A stretch of DNA of 59,573 nt from Actinomadura logoneensis (GTDB taxonomy: Bacteria > Actinomycetota > Actinomycetes > Streptosporangiales > Streptosporangiaceae), in NCBI RefSeq assembly GCF_003428695.1, contig NZ_QURH01000200.1, forward strand, positions 1 through 59,573, given 5' to 3'. The notes under the pieces are model-generated. The model was not told the origin of the DNA and did not search any database. It saw only the letters and a program-made list of their open reading frames with translations. Below are positions 9,210-18,468 of this stretch, one piece after another (position 1 is the first letter of the stretch; each line of letters opens with the position of its first letter). The position numbers were made by a program, and so were the translations under genes.

Positions 9210-9656
9210 TCAGGCCGACGGAACCGCGGGCCGGTCGGTCGGCCAGCTCATCCGGATCTGGACGCCCTTGGGGGTCGTGGAGATCTCCACGTCGTCGGCG
9301 AGACCCGCGATGACGGCGAGTCCCAGGTCGGCGTCCCCCGCCAGGGCCAGTTCCAGGGAGTCGTCCGGGCGCGGCGTCGGGGGCGGTCCGCCCTCCGCCT
9401 CGTCCGCCGGAACCGAGTCGCTGACGATCACCTGGAAGCGGTGGTCGCCATCGCTCAGCTCGAGTCGCACCGGTTCATCGGGACAGTGCGAGCGGTGTGC
9501 CTCCACCGCTCGCGAGCACGCCTCCCCGACCGCAAGCCGGACCTCGTCCATGATCGCCTCGTCGACGCCGCTGCGCCGGGCCACGGCGGTCACGATCAGA
9601 CGGGCCGTCCGGACGTGGACGGGGAGCGCGCTGAAAGAGAGTTCGACGGTCGCCAT
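9210..9656 (-). CDS. Anti-sigma regulatory factor, RsbW/SpoIIAB-like ATPase fold (ApgA-like)
   Basis: This is a 148-aa HATPase_c_2 protein. The N-box region is [16 protein letters not shown] and the later Gly-containing region is [15 protein letters not shown]. In Streptomyces the gene directly after bldG encodes the anti-sigma factor that BldG binds, and the arrangement is the same here with 16 bp between the genes. The canonical N-box Asn is replaced (EACSRAV rather than EAxxNA), so kinase activity should not be assumed. It would sequester a sigma factor until BldG releases it. The start is ATG at 9656, after AGAGAG. Confidence 0.88.
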   Translation of the reverse strand: MATVELSFSALPVHVRTARLIVTAVARRSGVDEAIMDEVRLAVGEACSRAVEAHRSHCPDEPVRLELSDGDHRFQVIVSDSVPADEAEGGPPPTPRPDDSLELALAGDADLGLAVIAGLADDVEISTTPKGVQIRMSWPTDRPAVPSA

Positions 9657-9672
9657 CTCTCTGTCAGGCCGC

Positions 9673-10026
9673 CTACTTGGCGCCCTTGCGCTTCTCCTCG
9701 GCCTCGGCGATCGTCTTGTGGATCCCGAAGACCTTGGTGAGCCCGGTGATACGGAAGATCTTGAGGATCCGCTCCTGGGTGCAGACCAGCTCGAGCGAGC
9801 CGTCGTGCGCGCGCACCCGCTTCAGACCGCCGACCAGGACGCCGAGACCCGTCGAGTCGAGGAACTCGACCTTCTCCATGTCCACCAGCAGGTGGAACTT
9901 GCCCTTGTTCACCAGGTCGATCAGCTTCTCGCGAAGCTTGGGGGCCGTGTAGACGTCGATCTCGCCTTCCACGGTGATGACGGTCAGGCCGTCATCGGTG
10001 GTGTAGTCGTTCACCTTCAGGTCCAC
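9673..10026 (-). CDS. bldG: Anti-sigma factor antagonist BldG
   Basis: This is a 117-aa STAS protein, close in length to Streptomyces BldG. The characteristic stretches [34 protein letters not shown] and [19 protein letters not shown] are nearly those of BldG. The phosphorylatable Ser is in [10 protein letters not shown]. BldG is needed for development and antibiotic synthesis in Streptomyces and acts by binding anti-sigma factors. I chose the GTG at 10026 because GGAGG lies five bases upstream and the protein then begins MDLKV as expected; an upstream ATG at 10125 adds an unconserved extension. The gene is divergent from the helicase across about 257 bp. Confidence 0.95.
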   Translation of the reverse strand: MDLKVNDYTTDDGLTVITVEGEIDVYTAPKLREKLIDLVNKGKFHLLVDMEKVEFLDSTGLGVLVGGLKRVRAHDGSLELVCTQERILKIFRITGLTKVFGIHKTIAEAEEKRKGAK

Positions 10027-10283
10027 AGGTCCTCCAGCGCCGTGCAGCAAAAACTTGCACTCCGCACGCCCCGATACCCCCGGTAACGGCCGGTTTCGGA
10101 ACGACGGAACTCCGTCGAGATTCAACCACGCTCCGCCGCCCGACAGGCAGGTTATCGCCCAGTGGGGCGAAAGTTCGCGCCATCACGTCTGACCTGGTGA
10201 TCTGCCGGTGGGGCATGGGGGGATCACCCTCCGGCGGCGGGGCGTTCCAATGGTTGTCCCCCGGCTGGCACACTGAAAACCTC

Positions 10284-12794
10284 ATGCCCGGCCAAAGATC
10301 TCGCGCCCCTCTGGACCGCCTGCTCGCCGACCCCACCCGCCGCGGGCGGATCACGCACGTCCAGCAGGTCCCGGCACGCCGGGGCCGCCGCGCCCCCTGG
10401 CCGTCCTGGGCCCCGGCGGAGCTGGTCGAACGCCTCACCGCCGCGGGCGTCGAAGCCCCGTGGGAGCACCAGGTCCGCGCCGCCGAGCTCGCCCACGCCG
10501 GGCGCTCTGTGATCATCGCCACCGGCACCGCGTCGGGCAAGTCGCTGGCCTACCTCCTGCCGTCCATCGCGGCCGTCCACACCGATCCGGCCGTCCCCTC
10601 GCCCCGCCTTCCGGAGGCGTCCGCCGTCAGCGAAACCGAGGCCGCACCCGCCGCCACCGGCGCCGGAAGTGACGAAGCACACCTGACGGCCTCGACCTCC
10701 CCGAAGCAGGACGCACCCCACGTAGACGGCGTGGCGGTGCCCGCTCCCCGCGCCACCCGGGCGACGGGCCGCTCGCGTTCCCGCACCGCCCAGCGCGGCC
10801 GTGGCGTGGGCGAGGGCACCGTGCTCTACCTCTCCCCCACCAAGGCGCTCGCGGCCGACCAGCTCCGGGCCGTCCGGGCGCTGCACCTGCCGCGCGTCCG
10901 CGCCGCCACCTACGACGGGGACACCCCCTGGGACGAGCGCGGCTGGGTCCGGCAGCACGCCAACTACGTGCTCACCAACCCGGACATGCTGCACCGCTCG
11001 ATCCTGCCCGGGCACTCCCGCTGGTCGAGCTTCCTGCGCCGCCTCCGCTACGTGGTCATCGACGAGGCGCACGGCTACCGCGGCGTGTTCGGCTCGCACG
11101 TCGCGCAGATCATCCGCCGGCTCCGCCGCGTCTGCGCCCGCTACGGCGCGTCCCCCACGTTCATCCTGGCCTCCGCGACGACCTCCGAGCCCGCGACCGC
11201 CGCGACCCGCCTCACCGGCCTGGACGTGGTCGCCGTGGGCGACGACACGTCCCCGCGCGGCCCCGCGACCTTCGCGCTCTGGGAACCGCCGCTGACCGAC
11301 CTGCGCGGCGAGCAGGGCGCCCCCGTCCGCCGCACCGCCACCGCCGAGGCCGCCGACCTGCTCGCCGACCTCGTCGTCGAGGACGTCCAGACGCTGGCGT
11401 TCGTCCGGTCCCGGCGCGGCGCGGAGTCCGTCGCGCTCGGCGCCAAACGCGCCCTGGAGGAGGCCGCCCCCGAACTGACCGGACGCGTCGCCGCCTACCG
11501 CGCCGGCTACCTGCCCGAGGAGCGCCGCGCGCTGGAGAGGTCGCTGCGCTCCCGCGAACTCGTCGGCCTGGCCAGCACGAACGCCCTCGAACTCGGCGTG
11601 GACGTCTCCGGCCTCGACGCCGTCCTGGTCTGCGGCTGGCCCGGCACCCGCGCGTCCCTCTGGCAGCAGGCCGGACGCGCCGGACGTTCCGGGCAGGCCG
11701 CCCTCGCCGTCCTCGTCGCCCGCGACGACCCGCTCGACACCTACCTCGTCCACCACCCCGAGGCGATCTTCGGGACGCCGGTCGAGGCCACCGTGCTCGA
11801 CCCGGACAACCCCTACGTCCTCGGCCCGCACCTGTGCGCCGCCGCCGCCGAGATCCCGCTGACCGACGCCGACCTCGACCTGTTCGGCCCGACCACCGCC
11901 GACCTGCTGCCCGACCTCGTCCGGCGCGGGATGCTCCGCCGCCGTCCCGCCGGCTGGTTCTGGACGCGCCGCGACAACCCGGCCGACCTCGCCGACATCC
12001 GCGGCGCGGGCGGCACCCCCGTGCAGGTCGTCGAACTCGCCACCGGCCGCCTCCTCGGCACCGTGGACGAGTCGTCCGCGCACACCACCGTCCACGACGG
12101 CGCCGTCTACCTGCACCAGGGCGAGTCCTTCGTCGTCCAGACCCTCGACCTGGACGACTCGGTCGCCCTCGTCGAGGCCGCCGACCCCGACTACTCGACC
12201 ACCGCCCGCGACGTCACCGACATCCGCATCGTCGAGGAGCTGCGCTCCACCCCCTGGGGCGAGGCCCGCCTGCACTACGGCACCGTCGAGGTCACCCACC
12301 AGGTCGTCGCCTACCAGATGCGCCGCCTCCAGACCGGCGAGATGATCGGCGAGAAGCCCCTCGACCTCCCCCCGCGCACCCTCCGCACCCGCGCCGTCTG
12401 GTGGACCCTCTCCGCGGACCAGGTGGACGCCCTCGGCGACCTCGACCTGGCCGGGGCCGCCCACGCCGCCGAGCACGCGTCCATCGGCCTGCTCCCCCTC
12501 TTCGCCACCTGCGACCGCTGGGACATCGGCGGCGTCTCCACCGCCGTCCACCCCGACACGGGCCTGCTCACCGTCTTCGTCTACGACGGCCACGAAGGCG
12601 GCGCCGGCTTCGCCGAACGCGGCTACCGCGACGCCCGCGCCTGGCTCACCGCCACCCGCGACGCCATCGCCTCCTGCGAGTGCGACTCCGGCTGCCCGTC
12701 CTGCATCCAGTCCCCCAAGTGCGGCAACGGCAACGACCCCCTGGACAAACAAGGCGCCCTGACCCTGCTGGCCGAACTCCTCCCAACCCCCTGA
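10284..12794 (+). CDS. DEAD/DEAH-box helicase with DUF1998 Cys cluster (MrfA/YprA-like)
   Basis: This is an 836-aa superfamily 2 helicase. Motif I is IIATGTASGKS, then TLYLSPTKALAADQ-type motif Ia, motif II VIDEAHGY and motif III ILASATTS. The second RecA domain has STNALELGVDVSGLDAVL and QQAGRAGRSGQ. The C-terminus has a four-Cys module (CECDSGCPSCIQSPKCGNGN) as in Bacillus MrfA, a 3'-5' helicase in mitomycin repair. An insert of about 85 low-complexity residues separates motif I from Ia, longer than usual. The start is ATG at 10284; an in-frame ATG at 10197 is possible but would lengthen the N-terminus with unlike sequence. Gene order beside bldG is conserved in Streptomyces. Confidence 0.93.
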   Translation: MPGQRSRAPLDRLLADPTRRGRITHVQQVPARRGRRAPWPSWAPAELVERLTAAGVEAPWEHQVRAAELAHAGRSVIIATGTASGKSLAYLLPSIAAVHTDPAVPSPRLPEASAVSETEAAPAATGAGSDEAHLTASTSPKQDAPHVDGVAVPAPRATRATGRSRSRTAQRGRGVGEGTVLYLSPTKALAADQLRAVRALHLPRVRAATYDGDTPWDERGWVRQHANYVLTNPDMLHRSILPGHSRWSSFLRRLRYVVIDEAHGYRGVFGSHVAQIIRRLRRVCARYGASPTFILASATTSEPATAATRLTGLDVVAVGDDTSPRGPATFALWEPPLTDLRGEQGAPVRRTATAEAADLLADLVVEDVQTLAFVRSRRGAESVALGAKRALEEAAPELTGRVAAYRAGYLPEERRALERSLRSRELVGLASTNALELGVDVSGLDAVLVCGWPGTRASLWQQAGRAGRSGQAALAVLVARDDPLDTYLVHHPEAIFGTPVEATVLDPDNPYVLGPHLCAAAAEIPLTDADLDLFGPTTADLLPDLVRRGMLRRRPAGWFWTRRDNPADLADIRGAGGTPVQVVELATGRLLGTVDESSAHTTVHDGAVYLHQGESFVVQTLDLDDSVALVEAADPDYSTTARDVTDIRIVEELRSTPWGEARLHYGTVEVTHQVVAYQMRRLQTGEMIGEKPLDLPPRTLRTRAVWWTLSADQVDALGDLDLAGAAHAAEHASIGLLPLFATCDRWDIGGVSTAVHPDTGLLTVFVYDGHEGGAGFAERGYRDARAWLTATRDAIASCECDSGCPSCIQSPKCGNGNDPLDKQGALTLLAELLPTP

Positions 12795-12934
12795 CCGCAC
12801 CCCTCCAACCCAGGTAGCCGCAGCCCACACCGCCCCGACCACCAACCTGCCGCCGCGCCACCTCCCCACACCCAGGCACCTCGCATCCCACCAAGCCCGC
12901 CCCAACGCCCCACCACCTCCGTCGAGCATCCACC

Positions 12935-13860
12935 CGCAAGGCGCAGGTGAACCCGCGCTCAGAAGCCCGTGACGCCCCCGCCTCACCTCGAAGCCCACGG
13001 GAAGCAAACCGAAAGCCGAACCGCCACCTCGCCCCGGCCCCAACCCGCAGCGCTCCTCATCCCCCATCCCCGAACTCCACAGCCGAAGCGCACAGACGAG
13101 CGCGTACTCACAAGCTCATGACGCCACGACACCGCCGTCTCAGAGGGCCTACGGGACGCGAACCAGAGCCGAACCGGCACCTCGCCACCGCCCCAAACCT
13201 CAGCATCACTCACCACTGACCACGGCGGCCCTATACCCGGCGCACAGACGAGCCCATGTTCAGAAGCTCGTGTGCCAGCACGCGCCCAACTCGGGGGCGA
13301 GGGACGAACCGGAAGCCGGACGGCGCCCCGCGTCTGTACCAAGTCACAGCGCCCCTCCCCGCGCGTCCGCGAGGAGCGCCCACCCGAGCCGCACAATGAG
13401 CGTGGTCAGAACGTGACGCCAGCACGCCCCATCTCGAAGCGCCATCGGCTAAACCCGAAGCCGAACTAGCCCTCCACATCCGCCCCGAACCACAGCGTCA
13501 CTCATCACCCACCCACCACTCCCCCACCCGAAGCGCACAGGCAAGGCTCACAGCCGAGCGCGTTCCCACAGCTCATGACGCCAGGCCGCCGCGTCTCAGA
13601 CATCTATGGGACGCGACCAGAAGCCGAACCGGCACCTCGCACCCCCACCAAGCCCCGGCCGCTCGCACCACCCACCCACGACAAGCCCACAACCGAGGCA
13701 CACAGGCGAGCGCATGCCCACAAACTCGCGACGCCAGAACGCCGCCGTCTCAGACGTCCACAGGACGCGAGCCAGAAGCCAATCGCCACCTAGTACCCAC
13801 ACCAGGGACCAGCCCGACGAGCTTCACCACCGAGGCGCACGGGTGAACTCGTGCTCTAGG
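12935..13860. repeat. Six-unit array of diverged ~150-bp tandem repeats
   Basis: The gene-free stretch 12,795-14,035 is mostly a tandem array. The anchor AGCCGAACCGGCACCTCGCC, or a close variant, occurs at about 13014, 13167, 13314, 13459, 13622 and 13777, giving periods of 145-163 bp. Other shared blocks are GAAGCGCACAG, AGCTCATGACGCCA and GTCTCAGA. A partial seventh unit starts near 13830. Unit lengths are not multiples of three, and stops differ between units, so I see no coding sense. Bases 13,861-14,035 and 12,795-12,934 hold nothing I recognise. Confidence 0.8.
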
Positions 13861-14035
13861 AGTTCGTGACGTCGGGCGCTGCCAGGTCATCCCTACCGGC
13901 GTGGAGCCGGAGGCAAAGTCGGGCTGCGTCTGCAGCGCTTCGCACTGCGGGATCGCCGTCCTTCAGTACTTGAGCTCACGAAGCCGGGCGTACTGCGGCG
14001 AGCGACGGGTTCCGGTTCAGGGCGCTCGACCGGAG

Positions 14036-15862
14036 CTACTTCTTACGCCGCCGCGCGCGTCCGGAACGACGTCCGCTCGTCTTATCCGTCGAGGACGAGG
14101 CATCACTCGAAGACGAGCCGGACTCGTCACCGACGGCCGACGGGACGCTGAAGATGTCGGGTTGCTTCACCGGACGTGTGCCGGCGTTCGCAGCACTCTC
14201 CGCAGCGGCGCCAGCCGAACCAGTTCCCGAACGCTCCGCCGTGCCGGACGTCTCGGCCTTCGCGGCCGGGGGAGCGTCCGTCGCACTCCCCGGAGCCTTC
14301 ACACCCGAGTCCCCGGACACCGGGGTGCCCGCTGGAGCTTCGACCTTGTCGGCGATGCGGACATCGGCTCCGCCTGGCCGCTTGCCGAGCCGGGCCGGGC
14401 GACGAGACGACCGCCGCGGGCCGGGCTTGGCGGCTCCCTGAACCACGCTCGAAGCCCGAACAGCGCCCTTGGAGGTGTTACCGGCGCCAGTACCAAGAGC
14501 GGCCGGAGCAGCGACGCCACCAGTAGGCGGCGCGACTCCTGCCCCGTCCGAACCGGCATTCGCCGGCCCGGCACTCGCCGGCGTTGATGCCGTGGCGTCC
14601 GCACTCGCGGCGCCACGGGCCGTCGTCCCTGCGGTCGCGGCACCTGCACTCGCCGCGTCCGCGTCGGCCGACTTCGCGTCCGCTGTTCCTGCGGCCACCG
14701 TGCCGAGGGCCGAGGCGGCCTTGTCCGCGCCGCCCGCTGTCGCCGTACCGGCTGCTCCGTCTGTGGAAGCGGGAAGGACGGCGGTCTTCGCCATGGCCTC
14801 GGCCTGGGCGATGTGCTGCTTGGCGTTCCGGACGCGGCTGCGGGCCGATCCGCTGCGCGCCAGCCTGGCGGCCATGCCCCTCTCGCTCACCCCTGCCTGG
14901 GCCGTGCGCAGACGACGCGTCCAGGTGCCGAGGTGCGCGGCCACGATGAGCAGCACGAGCGCGATGCCGATGCTGCGTCCCCACTGGAGTTCGGTGGACG
15001 CGGCGGCGTTGGCCGCCTTCGGCGCCTGGCTGGAGGCGACCTGCGGCGTCGGGTAGGTGAAGCCCTGGGTCGCGTCCGACGGCTGGACGGGGGGCAGCGT
15101 CAGCGGCGACTGGTTGTTGAAGGGCGTGAGCGGCGTGTTCGAGTTGCGGTTGCCGCCCGGAGGGTTCACGTTCGTGCCGGGTGGCACGCTCGTGGTCGGG
15201 CCGTTGCCGTTACCGCCGCCCACGGACACCATCGCGGACGAGGACACGGACGGGACCGAACCGCCGAGCCCGTTGGACCGACGCGCCTGGACCTGCACGG
15301 ACACGTTCCCGCTCGCCGACCCGAGAGGGACCGACGCCGAGCAGCCGGAGCCCGAGCACAGCTTGCCCACGCCGCCGCTCCTCGAGCCGCCGCCGGGCGC
15401 GGAGACCACGTATCCGATCAGGTCGTCCTCGGGCCCGAGGTTCCAGCTGACCTTGATCGTGCGACCGGACACCGATGCGGTCACCCCGGTCGGCGCGGAC
15501 GGTGCGACCCGGACGGTGAAAGTGCTGGACGAGTAGACGCGCTTGGTCTGGCCGCCCTTGAGGTAGACGGTGTAGCGGCCGTTGCGTTCCAGTGAGAGCG
15601 GCGCGGTGAGCGAGTGATCGAGCACTCCGCCCGAAGTCAGGAAGGTGTCACCCGAGCCCGGCTTCTTGGCCCACAGCTGCATCTGGAACGCGAAGTCGTA
15701 CTTCGCACGGACGGTGACCCCGGACCCGCTGGTGATCACGCTGCCGTTCTGAGGCGCGGTGATGCCGGTGGACGCCTCGGCGGGAAGCATGCCGAACACG
15801 GGGAAGGCCATCGCAAGGGGCGTCGCGAGAGCGATCGCGCCGATCCTGCGAATCCTCGTCAC
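14036..15862 (-). CDS. Exported Fn3-domain membrane protein with Ala-rich cytoplasmic tail
   Basis: This is a 608-aa protein of unknown function at the edge of the Tad cluster. A signal peptide (residues 1-30, ending PAEASTG) is followed by a beta-rich extracellular part. That part includes a fibronectin type III-like domain (APSAPTGVTASVSGRTIKV, then WNLGPEDDLIGYVVS) with a CSGSGCSA loop, then a Pro/Asn/Gln-rich stalk. One transmembrane helix (SIGIALVLLIVAAHLGTW) ends in RRLR. The last 250 residues are Ala/Gly/Ser-rich and finish with a Ser/Asp patch and a basic tail. I chose the GTG at 15862 because GGAGG lies nine bases upstream; another GTG is at 15868. It may anchor the pilus machinery to the surface, but this rests on position only. 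Confidence 0.8.
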   Translation of the reverse strand: MTRIRRIGAIALATPLAMAFPVFGMLPAEASTGITAPQNGSVITSGSGVTVRAKYDFAFQMQLWAKKPGSGDTFLTSGGVLDHSLTAPLSLERNGRYTVYLKGGQTKRVYSSSTFTVRVAPSAPTGVTASVSGRTIKVSWNLGPEDDLIGYVVSAPGGGSRSGGVGKLCSGSGCSASVPLGSASGNVSVQVQARRSNGLGGSVPSVSSSAMVSVGGGNGNGPTTSVPPGTNVNPPGGNRNSNTPLTPFNNQSPLTLPPVQPSDATQGFTYPTPQVASSQAPKAANAAASTELQWGRSIGIALVLLIVAAHLGTWTRRLRTAQAGVSERGMAARLARSGSARSRVRNAKQHIAQAEAMAKTAVLPASTDGAAGTATAGGADKAASALGTVAAGTADAKSADADAASAGAATAGTTARGAASADATASTPASAGPANAGSDGAGVAPPTGGVAAPAALGTGAGNTSKGAVRASSVVQGAAKPGPRRSSRRPARLGKRPGGADVRIADKVEAPAGTPVSGDSGVKAPGSATDAPPAAKAETSGTAERSGTGSAGAAAESAANAGTRPVKQPDIFSVPSAVGDESGSSSSDASSSTDKTSGRRSGRARRRKK

Positions 15863-16121
15863 AGCCACATACCTCCAACAGCACCCGACCGGACCCGCAC
15901 CGTCCGCGCAGCCGAGCCCGTCTGGGGGTGTCCGGCCTCGGGAGGGGCGAGGGGCCGTAGCAGCCACCGTGTCACGCGATAACTCTGGGCTTACGGCAGC
16001 GTAACGTACTACTTGGTAGCGAAAAGTCACGGAAGAGTGACAAAGCCCGGGCCTCGTCCTGCTGCGGCCGCCGCCGCTCTTCCGGTCTTCTATTGACATC
16101 CGGTTCAAGAGTCGAGTCCCG

Positions 16122-16502
16122 TCAGGGTACGCCGTCCCGTCCCACAGGACCAGCCCTGGCCCGCGCGACGACTCGAACCACTCGCATCCCGAACGGCAGC
16201 CGCACCACGGCGTCCGTCGAGACCTCCACGATCCTTCCACTCACGACACAGGACGCCATCCGTCCGCCGGAATCCGCCGCGACTTCACGCGCCGCCCCAC
16301 ACGCCGCCTCCTCACCTTCCCCCACACGACCGGCACCGGCCAGCGCTCCCAGATCAGCCGCCGCCTCCACCCGATGTCGAGCGACACGCACACCTCCGAC
16401 GACCATCGCGGCGACACCCACCGCCCAGATCACCCCGAGAAAGGCCAGAACCCACACCGTCCCCGACCCCCGATCACGCACCCCCGCACACCACCGCCCC
16501 AT
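16122..16502 (-). CDS. TadE/TadG-like small membrane protein (Rv3654c-like)
   Basis: This is a 126-aa protein with an N-terminal class III-type start, DRGSGTVWVLAFLGVIWAV. One hydrophobic helix follows, then the typical RHRVEAAADLGALAGA stretch of Rv3654c-type proteins, and a Cys pair in the soluble part. In mycobacteria this is the last gene of the tad-like cluster. Such proteins are pseudopilins or minor components of Tad-type secretion. Here a 1-kb repeat-filled spacer separates it from the next Tad gene, which is unusual for a compact cluster. The start could be the ATG at 16502 or a GTG a few codons in. Confidence 0.75.
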   Translation of the reverse strand: MGRWCAGVRDRGSGTVWVLAFLGVIWAVGVAAMVVGGVRVARHRVEAAADLGALAGAGRVGEGEEAACGAAREVAADSGGRMASCVVSGRIVEVSTDAVVRLPFGMRVVRVVARARAGPVGRDGVP

Positions 16503-17587
16503 CCGTCACACCCCCATACGAGCCACGTCCCCGACTCACCCGACTCCAGCCCTCGACCATGTCCCCGCACCCTTCCTTGCCGTACGCCGCCCACACCCCC
16601 TCCGCCCCCTGACCGCACACGACCCCTCCCCCTCCGCTGCGCACGACCCTTCACCTCCCGAACGGGCACGCCCCTCACGCCCGCCGGGCGCGACCTCTCA
16701 CCCCAATCGGCGCCCCTCACCTCCAACGCACACGCCCGCTCCCTCCCGCTCAACCACACACCCCCCTCATCCCCGACCGGGCGTGATCCCCTCCCTCCTC
16801 CCGTCCGACGGCCCCTCATCCCGCAAACGCACATGCCCGCTCCCTCCCGCTCTGCCGCACACGCCCCCTCACGCCCGACCGGGCACGACCCCTCCCCCCA
16901 ACCGGCACGTCCCCCCGCCGGGCGCGTCCCCTCACCCCGCCCTTGCGGAACCTCTCACCCCGGCCTTGCGGAACCTCTCACCCCGGCCTTGCGGAACCTC
17001 TCACCCCGGCCTTGCGGAACCTCTCACCCCGGCCTTGCGGAACCTCTCACCCCGGCCTTGCGGAACCTCTCACCCCGCCCGGGCGCGACTTCTCACCGCC
17101 AACCGACGTCCCTCCCCCTCCAACGCACACGTCCGCTCCCTCCCGCTCAGCCACACGCCCCTCACCCTTTACCGCGCACGAGTTCTCCTCCTCCGCCGGG
17201 CGGTCCGCTCGCACTCCCGGACGGGCACGCCCTCACCCCTCGACCGGGCACGTCTCCACCCCGACCTGGCGAGACCTCACCCCCCCACAACCGGCGCTCC
17301 CTCGCTCTCCGCCGCGCACGACTTCTCGCGCTCCACTGCTCACACACCGCCGCGTCTTTCGCCACGCCCACGCCGCTGCGCCTTCCACCGCGCAAGAAGG
17401 TCGCCCTGACCGATCGATCCGGGTGGCGCCCCGTTCCAGCAGGCGCTCAACTCGAGCTCCCATCGGTCCCGTGGCCCTCGCCATCCCGCGCCCACCGAAC
17501 AGCGCCCGACTCAGGCTGAACTCCGAGACGGCAGCCAGACCGGCTTCCCCGTGCCCTGACGAGGCGCAACGCCTTACTCGGAAGCAC
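16503..17587. other. Pyrimidine-rich repeat-filled spacer inside the Tad cluster
   Basis: No credible gene is present. The plus strand is strongly biased to C and T, and the minus strand therefore to G and A. Degenerate phrases such as CGCACACGCCCGCTCCCTC and CCGACCGGGCACGACCCCTC recur through 16,600-17,300, with an exact array at 16941-17078. Long open frames here simply reflect the lack of stops in this composition. Confidence 0.7.
16941..17078. repeat. 23-bp tandem repeat, six copies
   Basis: Six near-identical copies of a 23-bp unit begin CCTTGCGGAACCTCTCACCC at 16941, 16964, 16987, 17010, 17033 and 17056. The unit is not a multiple of three, and it is read through all frames in turn. 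The near identity suggests recent expansion. Confidence 0.95.
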
Positions 17588-17950
17588 TTACTCGGGTTGA
17601 GCACCCGGCTCCGTCTCCGCCTTGGCGTGGGCTTGGACGCTCAGGGGCGGCAGGCCCGACAACGCTGGAGGACGGACGGTCGTCGAGACCGTCACCTGGA
17701 CGCTGTCAGGACCGCGCTCCACGGTGACCGTCGCGCCTCGCGGCGCCGACCGGGCCACGACGGCCCGGACGGCGTCGAGAGACTCGCCGCGTGCGGCGGC
17801 ACGGGATCCGGCGCGGGCCGCGTCCACACAGGCCAGGTGTGTGGACGCGACCGCCACCGCCCACAGGGCGAGCACCGTGACGAGGACCAGGGCGGGCAAC
17901 GCGACCGCGATCTCCGCGGTGGCCATGCCGCGATCGTGCCGCCACCGCAT
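17588..17950 (-). CDS. TadE-like pilus assembly protein
   Basis: This is a 120-aa protein with the TadE N-terminus: DRGMATAEIAVALPALVLVTVLALWAVAVAS is the leader plus helix, with the conserved Glu five residues after the predicted cleavage at Gly. A soluble domain with one Cys (LACVDAARAGSRAAARGE) follows, as in TadE pseudopilins that are cut by a TadV-type peptidase. The ATG at 17950 begins two bases after the DUF4244 stop, so the two are co-translated. Confidence 0.88.
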   Translation of the reverse strand: MRWRHDRGMATAEIAVALPALVLVTVLALWAVAVASTHLACVDAARAGSRAAARGESLDAVRAVVARSAPRGATVTVERGPDSVQVTVSTTVRPPALSGLPPLSVQAHAKAETEPGAQPE

Positions 17951-17952
17951 GG

Positions 17953-18150
17953 TCACTGCGCCAGCTGAAGGGCCCGCTGGATGATCCCTAACAGGGCCTT
18001 CTGGACCTCCGAACTCGTCACGATCTTGTACAGCAGGCCGGCGAAGGCGGTGGCGGCAATCGTGCCGACCGCGTACTCGGCGGTGGACATGCCGGCGTCT
18101 CGCGCGCGACCACGACAGCGACGGAGTGCCCGAGCGATCCTTCTCATCAT
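17953..18150 (-). CDS. Flp-pilin-like DUF4244 protein
   Basis: This is a 65-aa protein. A basic leader (MMRRIARALRRCRGRARDAG) ends before MSTAEYAVGTIAATAFAGLL, the G/xxxxE type cleavage site and hydrophobic helix of Flp prepilins. DUF4244 proteins sit in tad-like clusters across actinobacteria and are the probable major pilin. AAGGGAG precedes two adjacent ATGs (18150 and 18147). Confidence 0.9.
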   Translation of the reverse strand: MMRRIARALRRCRGRARDAGMSTAEYAVGTIAATAFAGLLYKIVTSSEVQKALLGIIQRALQLAQ

Positions 18151-18468
18151 GCTCCCTTCGATCCGGGCTCTTAACGCCCTGTAACCAGGGTGCTACCTGC
18201 CGATCGTCATCCCAAGCCGTCCACCGATCTGTGGATAACTCTCCGACCCAGCCGACTGGAGCAGCGAATTCGCAGGTCAAGCGGGTTCGTCTTCTGTGTG
18301 GGTGCCAGCCGAACGCGGGATGCCTGCACGATCGCTTGCATCTGCGTTGAAAAGGCCACGGACGAGGCATGCGCCCGCCATCCACGGACGGCCTTAAACG
18401 GCGGTACGGCGGCAGAAATCCCGACTCGCGTAGGGCGGGATCCGGCCGCGCGTGAGAATTGCAGGGAT
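18151..18468. other. Gap upstream of the pilin genes
   Basis: A 318-bp gap between the TadC-like gene and the DUF4244 gene. It holds no credible ORF. A TGTGGATAA motif (DnaA-box-like) at about 18230-18238 is single and probably incidental. A promoter for the abundant pilin would be expected here, but I cannot pick a convincing one. Confidence 0.4.

Noticed and set aside
12935-13860. CRISPR array
   Set aside because: Units are 145-163 bp, similar along their whole length and adjoin directly. There is no short exact repeat with unique spacers, and no cas gene.
16941-17078. CRISPR array
   Set aside because: The 23-bp units adjoin with no spacers between them.
16093-17409. 438-codon plus-strand frame rich in Pro/Thr/Ser with a repeated LSPRPCGTSHPG block
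   Set aside because: The repetition comes from the 23-bp array, which shifts frame every unit. Composition alone keeps the frame open, and it runs opposite a TadG-like gene.
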